A stretch of 14,484 bases of DNA, from NCBI GenBank assembly GCA_913058195.1, contig CAJXPP010000027.1, forward strand, positions 1 to 14,484. The letters are read 5' to 3'. Below, piece by piece: positions 1 to 5,854 of this stretch. Below the pieces are notes generated by a model, which saw only the letters and a program-made list of their open reading frames with translations, did not search any database and was not told the origin of the DNA. The DNA comes from an uncultured Gammaproteobacteria bacterium. GTDB lineage: Bacteria; Pseudomonadota; Gammaproteobacteria; Nitrosococcales; Methylophagaceae. A program made the position numbers and the translations under genes. The first letter of the stretch is position 1, and every line of letters begins with the position of its first letter.

Positions 1-31
1 TCGTGGGCTCGGAGATGTGTATAAGAGACAG
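1..31. other. Untrimmed Nextera transposase adapter (artefact)
   Basis: The first 31 bases match the Nextera read-2 adapter and end in the 19-bp mosaic end AGATGTGTATAAGAGACAG (13-31). This is library DNA, not genome. The open frame running into the first gene starts at a GTG inside it and would give a false N-terminus, MYKRQ. Confidence 0.97.
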
Positions 32-1465
32 GAGTATGACATCACTAAATTGATTTATAAACTGTCGACGGAAAATAGAAAGTCAGTCGGGGTCATTAGT
101 TCTCTAGAGATTGATGGTAAACAATATAATCATGAGAAAGGGGAAGCACCTAAAGATACTGATGCTAAGTCTTGGGCAGTGATGGCTGAGTTACGTCAGT
201 TATTTAATGTGTCGGTATTACCAGATAATGTGAAACGTATTCCTTCAAGTATTGATGTTCTGATGGTTGTACATCCAAAAGAGTTTTCTGATACTGCTTT
301 ATATGCCATTGAACAATATGTATTGCGTGGCGGTAAGCTAATTACGTTTGTTGATCCTTATTCTGAAAGTGATATTCCAGAAAAAGATCCAGATAACCCA
401 ATGTCGGCAATGGTGGCATCACGTAGTTCAAATATGCCTGATTTATTTAGAGCTTGGGGTTTTGAGCGTCATCCTGCTGATATTGTTGCTGATCGCAAAA
501 CCGCAATCAAAGTAGATTTCGGTGCTCGTACTAATAATCAGCCCATTGATTATGTGCTGTGGCAGGCCATTGCTGATGATCAATTAAATAAAGCAGAATT
601 GATCACCAGCCAATTAAAGAAACTTGAAATGGCGACTGTGGGCCGATTTGTCACCTTGGATAATGCAACAACAACGGTAACACCATTGATTACATCAAGT
701 GATGAAGCGATGCTAATTGATAAGAGAGTGGTACAGTTCCGTAATGATCCTATGGCCTTATTAACTAAGTATCAGCCCGGTACATTGAGTTACTCATTAG
801 CTGTTCGGGTTAATGGTCCAGTGAAATCTATATTCCCTGAAGGTGTTGGTGGTGATAATGGCCAGAACAAAAAAATGTCTGGTCATGTAGATCAATCAAA
901 ACAAGATATTGATGTGATTGCCATTGCCGATGTTGATATGTTGCAAGATCGTTTTTGGGTGCAATTGCAAGCGTTTTACGGCGAACAAATAGCCTATAGT
1001 ACATCGAATAATATTGATTTCTTAATCAATGCGATTGACCAAATGTCTGGAACGAATGGTTTGATCAGTGTACGTTCTCGGTCTGGTTTCTCACGCCCTT
1101 TTGAGCATGTTCTAGATTTACAACGTAAAGCAGAAAAGCGTTATAGAACCAAAGAGCGTGAATTACAAAAGATCTTAAAAGAAACAGAACAGCATATTGC
1201 AAGAATGCAAGTTGAGCGTAGTGGTAGTGGTGAGCAGATCCTTAACCTGGAGCAGCAGCAAGAAATAGCTGAGCTACAAACAATGAAGGATAAAACTCAG
1301 CAGCAGCTACGAGAAGTGCAAGGTAATCTACGTCAAGATATTGATAAGTTAGATACACAGCTGAAGTTCTTCAACATTGGGCTAGTGCCATTTATAGTGG
1401 CGTTGTTGGCAATTGTTACTGGATGGCTACGTGTTCGTAAGCGTACTCACGGCCGTAAGCTATAA
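32..1465 (+). CDS. GldG-like ABC transporter auxiliary protein (5' partial)
   Basis: This is the C-terminal 477 residues of a Gldg-family (ABC_transp_aux type) protein, the extracytoplasmic auxiliary component named after the gliding-motility ABC system. What is seen: the conserved stretch with VHPKEFSDTALYAIEQYVL and then GGKLITFVDPYSE, typical of the family; a Gln/Glu-rich coiled coil encoded at about 1110-1365; and one C-terminal membrane segment (FFNIGLVPFIVALLAIVTGW) followed by a short basic tail. The N-terminus, normally with its own membrane anchor, is cut off by the contig end. The DUF4340 gene follows after 31 bp, the usual partner order, and ATPase and permease genes are expected upstream. 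In non-gliding Proteobacteria the substrate is unknown. Gliding should not be inferred, because the organism has flagellar genes. Confidence 0.85.
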   Translation, partial: EYDITKLIYKLSTENRKSVGVISSLEIDGKQYNHEKGEAPKDTDAKSWAVMAELRQLFNVSVLPDNVKRIPSSIDVLMVVHPKEFSDTALYAIEQYVLRGGKLITFVDPYSESDIPEKDPDNPMSAMVASRSSNMPDLFRAWGFERHPADIVADRKTAIKVDFGARTNNQPIDYVLWQAIADDQLNKAELITSQLKKLEMATVGRFVTLDNATTTVTPLITSSDEAMLIDKRVVQFRNDPMALLTKYQPGTLSYSLAVRVNGPVKSIFPEGVGGDNGQNKKMSGHVDQSKQDIDVIAIADVDMLQDRFWVQLQAFYGEQIAYSTSNNIDFLINAIDQMSGTNGLISVRSRSGFSRPFEHVLDLQRKAEKRYRTKERELQKILKETEQHIARMQVERSGSGEQILNLEQQQEIAELQTMKDKTQQQLREVQGNLRQDIDKLDTQLKFFNIGLVPFIVALLAIVTGWLRVRKRTHGRKL

Positions 1466-1496
1466 CATTGAACACTAAGAAATAGGTTGTAAAAAA

Positions 1497-2618
1497 ATGA
1501 AAAAATTAAATAGCCTGACTATTTTATTTATTGTCACAGCAGTGATGGTGGTGTTGATGTTAATAACTATTCAACGCCCAAGCCAAAGTAATGATGATGA
1601 GGGCTTGTTATTCCCTGATTTGTTTTCACAATTAAGTGATATAGATACGATTAAAGTAAGCAGTAATCAAGAAGAATTTACATTACAACGTGAAGGTGAA
1701 GATTGGTATGTTAAAGAACGTTGGAATTTCCCAGCAGACTTTAACTTAGCAAAACGTACTTTAATTGATTTAGCTGATGCTAAAATTTTAGAACGTAAAA
1801 CTGCTAAAGCAGAGCAATATGCCGCATTAAGTGTAGAAGGAATGGAGCAGGGTGGTGATTCGATACATTTAACTCTCTTAAATGGTGATGAAGCAGTAGC
1901 TAGTTTGATATTAGGTCGTGAGCGTGAATTAAGTCAAACAGGTGGCGCGCGTCAATTTTATGTTCGTCGTGCTGGCGAAGAAAGTAGTTTTCTAGCTGAA
2001 GGTTATTTGAATATAAACCCATTGATGTTGAATTGGGTTAAAAGCGAAGTGATTAATATTGCTCGTGAACGTATTGCCCAAGTGAATATTATTCAGCCAA
2101 ATGGCAATACTGCAACGCTTATCAACTTAGGCAAAAAGGATAAATTTGGTACTCCTGAAGATCGTGATAAAACTATCTTTAAATATGAGCAGCTAGGTTA
2201 TGATATTGCGAGCACTTTATTTCAATTGCGAATGGAAGATGTTCAACCTGTAAGCGATTTCTCACGAGGTGTAGCTGAAACTGTAACTGCTGAGTTCATC
2301 ACATTTGATGGATTAAAAGTAACAACTGAAACTTCATTCGATGTGGAGGATGGACTTTATTTCACAACATTTAAATCTGAATACAATGCCGATTTAGTCT
2401 CTTCTGCACCAGAAGAAATTACTGCATTAGGAATATTAAAAACGGCAGAACAAGTTAAGCTTGAAGCGACTGAATTAAATCAACATCTAGATAATTGGGT
2501 GTATCGATTCGGTGGGTTTATTGGCACTAACTTGATGCGTGCAAAAGCAGATATGGTGACAGAGAAAGAGAAAGTAATCCCTATGCCAGCAGATGTTACA
2601 GGTGGCTTTGGCTCTTAA
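1497..2618 (+). CDS. DUF4340 domain protein, membrane-anchored
   Basis: This 373-residue protein has an N-terminal signal-anchor (about residues 8-25, LTILFIVTAVMVVLMLITI) and a long soluble, presumably periplasmic part. Stretches such as FTLQREGEDWYVKERWNFPADF and later WVYRFGGFIGTNL resemble the DUF4340 family, which commonly follows GldG-like genes in ABC-transporter operons. It starts 31 bp after the GldG-like stop, with only a weak Shine-Dalgarno (TAGG) before the ATG, which suggests co-transcription and perhaps coupled translation. The operon ends at the terminator immediately downstream. No catalytic motif is visible and the molecular role is unknown; an accessory role in the same export complex is inferred from context. 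Confidence 0.8.
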   Translation: MKKLNSLTILFIVTAVMVVLMLITIQRPSQSNDDEGLLFPDLFSQLSDIDTIKVSSNQEEFTLQREGEDWYVKERWNFPADFNLAKRTLIDLADAKILERKTAKAEQYAALSVEGMEQGGDSIHLTLLNGDEAVASLILGRERELSQTGGARQFYVRRAGEESSFLAEGYLNINPLMLNWVKSEVINIARERIAQVNIIQPNGNTATLINLGKKDKFGTPEDRDKTIFKYEQLGYDIASTLFQLRMEDVQPVSDFSRGVAETVTAEFITFDGLKVTTETSFDVEDGLYFTTFKSEYNADLVSSAPEEITALGILKTAEQVKLEATELNQHLDNWVYRFGGFIGTNLMRAKADMVTEKEKVIPMPADVTGGFGS

Positions 2619-2642
2619 TTAAAACCAATAATGTAAAATAAA

Positions 2643-2673
2643 AAAGGCTTCTTTACGGAGCCTTTCTTGTTTT
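2643..2673. terminator. Bidirectional Rho-independent terminator
   Basis: A 9-bp stem (AAAGGCTTC at 2643-2651 with GGAGCCTTT at 2657-2665, one G-T wobble) closes a 5-nt loop. CTTGTTTT follows on the plus strand, and the minus strand reads TTTTTTATTTTA after the stem. It lies between the convergent DUF4340 and cheV genes and can serve both. Confidence 0.85.
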
Positions 2674-2679
2674 GGGCTT

Positions 2680-3627
2680 TTAGTCTGGCATCTGCTCAGT
2701 CTTCCATTCTGCTACAAGTTGTTGCACGGTATTAGCCAAATCATCAGGTGAGAATTTAGGAATAAACTTATCAGCGCCCACTTTTTCGACCATATTGTTA
2801 TTGAAAGTGCCGCTCATTGATGAATGAAGTAATATTTTAATACCTGCAATACGAGGATCTTTGCGAATTTCTGTCGTCAAGGTATAGCCATCCATTTCAG
2901 GCATTTCAATATCAGAGACTAACAGTGAAATATGTTTACTGACATCAATGCCACTATCTGCCCATGATATAAGCTGATCTAAGGCTTCTTTACCATCTCG
3001 GACAATGGTTGTCTTAATGCCAATCTGCTCCATGGAGCGTTCGACTTGTTTGCGAGCAACGCTTGAGTCGTCTGCTACCAAAATATGTGGCGGAGATTCT
3101 GCATTCTGAGACGCGTAATCTTCAACCAACTCATCAGAGACAGTCTCATTTGAACCTACGACTTCAGCCATGACTTTTTCTACATCAATAATTTCAACTA
3201 GAGCACCATCAAATTTAGTGATTGCTGTCATATAGGTATTGTCACCCGCAGCTTTTGGCGGCGGCATAATATCAGACCATGTTGTATTGATGATACGATC
3301 AATACCTGAAACTAAAAACCCCTGAACTGAACGGTTATACTCGGTAATGATGACAAAGCTTTTGCTTAAATCTTCTACTGGACGACCACCAATACCCATC
3401 GCCAAGTCGAAAATACTAATCGTCATACCTCGAATATGTGCTGCGCCACGAACAACGGGGTGAGAGTGAGGGAGTCTCGTTAGCCTTGGACAAGGGATGG
3501 CTTCTTTAACTTTAAATACATTAATGCCATAGAGCTGATCTGTGCCAAGTGTGAATAATAATAATTCTAGGCGATTTTGGCCTACAAGTTGGGTACGTTG
3601 ATCTACACCATCGATCATACTAGCCAT
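2680..3627 (-). CDS. cheV: Chemotaxis coupling protein CheV (CheW-REC)
   Basis: This 315-residue protein has a CheW-like domain (about 15-160; LFTLGTDQLYGINVFKVKEA, VVRGAAHIRGMTISIFDLA) fused to a response-regulator receiver domain (about 180-310). The receiver keeps its functional residues: D186/D187, phospho-acceptor D239 in SDIEMPEMDG, S269/S270 in LLHSSMSG, and K291 in KFIPKFSPDD. CheV links chemoreceptors to the CheA kinase and tunes signalling through its own phosphorylation. The length is normal for the family. GGAG (3636-3639) lies 8 nt before the ATG and supports this start. The gene is divergent from flgA, whereas in Vibrio-type clusters cheV runs with the flagellar genes. A sigma-28-like promoter is proposed upstream. 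Confidence 0.95.
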   Translation of the reverse strand: MASMIDGVDQRTQLVGQNRLELLLFTLGTDQLYGINVFKVKEAIPCPRLTRLPHSHPVVRGAAHIRGMTISIFDLAMGIGGRPVEDLSKSFVIITEYNRSVQGFLVSGIDRIINTTWSDIMPPPKAAGDNTYMTAITKFDGALVEIIDVEKVMAEVVGSNETVSDELVEDYASQNAESPPHILVADDSSVARKQVERSMEQIGIKTTIVRDGKEALDQLISWADSGIDVSKHISLLVSDIEMPEMDGYTLTTEIRKDPRIAGIKILLHSSMSGTFNNNMVEKVGADKFIPKFSPDDLANTVQQLVAEWKTEQMPD

Positions 3628-3656
3628 ATTGGATTCTCCGAAACTTAATGATCAAT

Positions 3657-3683
3657 TTATCGTCTATTTGTCCAAAATAATGA
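3657..3683 (-). promoter_or_regulatory. Candidate sigma-28 promoter of cheV
   Basis: On the minus strand the -10 element is GACGATAA (3657-3664), 7/8 to the FliA consensus GCCGATAA. Eleven bases away, 3676-3683 reads TCATTATT, a poor -35 (4/8). The position would give a leader of about 20 nt containing the cheV GGAG. Chemotaxis genes are often FliA-dependent. The weak -35 keeps confidence low. Confidence 0.4.
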
Positions 3684-3713
3684 AAAAACAAGATAAGTTA
3701 AAAGCATTTATTG

Positions 3714-3731
3714 TAGGCATATTTATTGCTT
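3714..3731 (+). promoter_or_regulatory. Sigma-54 promoter of flgA
   Basis: GG at 3716-3717 and GC at 3728-3729 are exactly 10 bases apart. The site reads AGGCATATTTATTGCT against TGGCACGN4TTGCW, with GGCA and TTGCT conserved. Transcription would begin near 3741, about 47 nt before the flgA ATG. RpoN control of early flagellar genes is established in Vibrio and Pseudomonas, which supports the reading. Confidence 0.7.
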
Positions 3732-3787
3732 TATACATTTTAAGATAATGTTAATGACATAAAAATGACACGTTCAGGAGTCATCAA

Positions 3788-4492
3788 ATGAATAGTAATT
3801 GGAAACAAAAACTAAGCTTACTTATTGCTTTGTTAGTTGGACTAAATGTCTATGCAGATACTGTACAACCTATCAATACTATTGAGCAAGCAGCCTATGA
3901 ATTTTCTTTAGCTAAGGCGCAAGAAAGTTATGATAACCCACAGCTTGAGATGGGAAAATTAGATTCAAGGTTACGCTTACAAAAATGTAATAGTGTCTTA
4001 AATGTATTTAGCAAAAATACAACGGCATGGATAGGGAAAAAGACCGTTGGTGTTAAATGCGATAGTCCTGTCGCATGGACGGTGTATGTACCAGTACAAA
4101 TAAAAATATTTAAGCCTGTTTATGTTGCAGTTAGATCGTTAGAAGCAAATACGATTATCACTGAACAAGATTTGAAAATACAGCAATGGGATGTTGGAAG
4201 TTTAAGACAAGGCTATGTGAAGGATAGTAAGCAGATTATTGGGCAGCAGTTAAAATATTCGCTTGCAATGGGAACGGTAATAAAATCAACGCATTTACGA
4301 CCACAAAAAATAGTGCTTCGAGGTGAATATATTACCTTAGTAGCAGTAGCAGGGACGATGGAAGTGAGAATGAATGGCACTGCATTATCGGATGCAACTT
4401 TGGGCCAGAGAATAAAAGTAAAAAATACCTCATCAAAGCGTATTGTTGAAGGGATTGTTGACGCTCCTGGAATTGTTAAAGTACAGTTATGA
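3788..4492 (+). CDS. flgA: Flagellar basal body P-ring formation chaperone FlgA
   Basis: This 234-residue protein has a Sec signal peptide (about 1-23; KLSLLIALLVGLNVYA then DTV) and a C-terminal SAF domain (about 105-170; VAVRSLEANTIITEQDLKIQ). A final beta-rich segment ends GIVDAPGIVKVQL. FlgA is a periplasmic chaperone that helps FlgI assemble the P ring around the flagellar rod. Length and order match the family. CAGGAG (3775-3780) lies 7 nt before the ATG. A sigma-54 site lies upstream. flgM follows after a gap that holds its own promoter, so flgA is probably a separate early unit with partial read-through into flgMN. Confidence 0.93.
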   Translation: MNSNWKQKLSLLIALLVGLNVYADTVQPINTIEQAAYEFSLAKAQESYDNPQLEMGKLDSRLRLQKCNSVLNVFSKNTTAWIGKKTVGVKCDSPVAWTVYVPVQIKIFKPVYVAVRSLEANTIITEQDLKIQQWDVGSLRQGYVKDSKQIIGQQLKYSLAMGTVIKSTHLRPQKIVLRGEYITLVAVAGTMEVRMNGTALSDATLGQRIKVKNTSSKRIVEGIVDAPGIVKVQL

Positions 4493-4522
4493 ACATGAAT
4501 AAAAAAAGAGCTTACTTTTTAC

Positions 4523-4549
4523 TCAAGTTTTCATATTTACGGTCGATAA
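4523..4549 (+). promoter_or_regulatory. Sigma-28 (FliA) promoter of flgM
   Basis: The -35 element TCAAGTTT (4523-4530) is 7/8 to TAAAGTTT. It is followed by an 11-bp spacer and the -10 element GTCGATAA (4542-4549), 7/8 to GCCGATAA. Spacing and both boxes fit FliA. The flgM start lies about 30 nt downstream. A FliA promoter on the gene for its own anti-sigma factor forms the known feedback loop. Confidence 0.8.
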
Positions 4550-4580
4550 TCTAGTCAGACACTAATTTAAGGACATGAAT

Positions 4581-4892
4581 ATGTCAGATATAAATAATAT
4601 TAAGACAGGAAATGCCGCTGGGTTAACAACACCTCGTAACGTCAATTCTCGCGATAATAATAAACAAGAACAGACTTCAGGCGTACAAGCCACTGCAGCA
4701 GGGACGGATAAAGTCAGTTTGACTGAAACAGCAACTCAACTTCAATCTGTGAAACAAACTTTGGCTGATGCGCCTATCGTTAACAGTGAGCGAGTATCAG
4801 AGCTGCGCGCAGCGGTTGCTGATGGTTCATATACTGTAGATGCTACTGAATTAGCTCAAAATATAATAGATTTCGAAAACAAGCTTCTTTAA
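4581..4892 (+). CDS. flgM: Anti-sigma-28 factor FlgM
   Basis: This is a small acidic protein of 103 residues whose C-terminal half (VNSERVSELRAAVADGSY, then VDATELAQNIIDFENKLL) is the conserved FlgM helix region that binds FliA. The N-terminal half is rich in Asn, Thr and Gln, as expected for the disordered secreted part. FlgM holds sigma-28 inactive until the hook is complete and is then exported. Two in-frame ATGs exist. The one at 4575 sits one base after AAGGA (4569-4573), too close for initiation, while 4581 is 7 nt away and gives MSDINN, so 4581 is preferred. flgN follows after 10 bp in the same transcript. Confidence 0.92.
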   Translation: MSDINNIKTGNAAGLTTPRNVNSRDNNKQEQTSGVQATAAGTDKVSLTETATQLQSVKQTLADAPIVNSERVSELRAAVADGSYTVDATELAQNIIDFENKLL

Positions 4893-4902
4893 GGAATTAA
4901 AA

Positions 4903-5391
4903 ATGGCCATGACATCTTTTCAACAACTTCGTAGTGTTCTATTAGCAGAGCGAGATACGGCATCAGCATTATTAGTGCTTTTGAAAAGTGAACGTGCGCC
5001 TTTAACTCGCTCAAATACAGAATTCATGACACAAGTAGCTACTGAGAAACAGCCGCTACTTGTGAAGCTTGAACAACTTGCTCGTCAACGTGAAGCGGTT
5101 TTACGAACAGAAGGTTTTTCATCAGATAAAGGTGGTATGGAAGCTTTTATTGAAAATCAAACAGCAGTAGCAGCGAAAGAATTAAATAGTATTCTGAAAT
5201 CACTAAAATTAGCAGCTCAAGCTTGCCGTGAAAACAATCAAATTAATGGCAGCATTGTTAATGTAAACCGCCAATACTTACAAAAGGCGATGAGTATCCT
5301 ACGTGGACGCGACGTAAACTCAACAGCATATGGTCCTGGAGGAGAGTATACCAATCAAGTTGTACGTCAGCCATTGCTAGGTCGAGTTTAA
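4903..5391 (+). CDS. flgN: Flagellar export chaperone FlgN
   Basis: This 162-residue, mostly helical protein is of FlgN type: FQQLRSVLLAERDTASALLVLLKSER at the start, the middle KQPLLVKLEQLARQREAVL, and a C-terminal tail with NRQYLQKAMSILRG. FlgN binds the hook-filament junction proteins FlgK and FlgL in the cytoplasm and delivers them to the flagellar export apparatus. AAGGAA (4891-4896) overlaps the flgM stop codon, so translation of the two genes is probably coupled. A second ATG two codons downstream (4909) is possible but less well spaced. The flgM-flgN pairing is a strong context argument. Confidence 0.92.
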   Translation: MAMTSFQQLRSVLLAERDTASALLVLLKSERAPLTRSNTEFMTQVATEKQPLLVKLEQLARQREAVLRTEGFSSDKGGMEAFIENQTAVAAKELNSILKSLKLAAQACRENNQINGSIVNVNRQYLQKAMSILRGRDVNSTAYGPGGEYTNQVVRQPLLGRV

Positions 5392-5415
5392 AACTTCACT
5401 TTTTTGCACTATAAA

Positions 5416-5432
5416 TTTAGCAATATGCTAAA
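5416..5432. other. Short hairpin after flgN
   Basis: TTTAGCA (5416-5422) and TGCTAAA (5426-5432) pair around a 3-nt loop. No T-run follows, so it is not a standard intrinsic terminator. It could protect the 3' end of the flgMN message. It is the only structure seen just behind flgN. Confidence 0.35.
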
Positions 5433-5449
5433 CAGTCACGTTAGATAAA

Positions 5450-5665
5450 TTAAAACTTGACCATCACTTTTGTAACTTTCCCTATCTGACCTTTGAACTC
5501 CAAAGAGATTATGTCAACATGAGTTTTTAACGCCCATATAGGCCTGAACAGCAGTGTAATAGCCGAGGTTGGGGGAAAAGAGAATTCCTTTCCAGATATA
5601 TTTTCACTCTTGTTGCAGAATGCCATATTTTCTCTGTATAAATTGATAACTGACTTGTCTATCAA
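5450..5665 (-). CDS. Hypothetical small protein, doubtful
   Basis: This is an open frame of 71 residues from a TTG, or 58 from the internal ATG (MAFCNKSENISGKEF). It is not recognised: no signal peptide, membrane segment or motif is clear. No convincing ribosome site is present. It fills part of the 463-bp gap between flgN and the c-di-GMP enzyme. It may be a decayed gene remnant or chance. Confidence 0.2.
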   Translation of the reverse strand: MIDKSVINLYRENMAFCNKSENISGKEFSFPPTSAITLLFRPIWALKTHVDIISLEFKGQIGKVTKVMVKF

Positions 5666-5703
5666 ACTTTACGAGTGTTGCTAGGCATATTTGAATATTT
5701 AAT

Positions 5704-5826
5704 ATGAATACATTGGGTCAATCGGTAGGTGATGAGGAAAGGCTAAGTTTCATTCTCAAGGAATTAGATAAGCCCATTTCATCGGTACAATTAATAAAAA
5801 TAGTGCAATATATACGAACACATTAA
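5704..5826 (+). CDS. Hypothetical 40-residue ORF or gene remnant
   Basis: The ATG at 5704 opens 40 codons with a protein-like, amphipathic composition (DEERLSFILKELDKPI, then VQLIKIVQYIRTH). No Shine-Dalgarno precedes it, and a stop 9 bp upstream blocks any longer frame. It is not recognised. It may be the surviving end of a lost gene. The rest of the flgN to 5855 gap holds only AT-rich sequence and a short ATTC tandem repeat near 5846. Confidence 0.22.
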   Translation: MNTLGQSVGDEERLSFILKELDKPISSVQLIKIVQYIRTH

Positions 5827-5854
5827 ATAATGTCTTAATATTATATTCATTCAT

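Noticed and set aside
32..1465. Gliding motility function from the GldG similarity
   Set aside because: The family is widespread in non-gliding bacteria, and no other gliding gene is visible; the window instead encodes flagellar genes.
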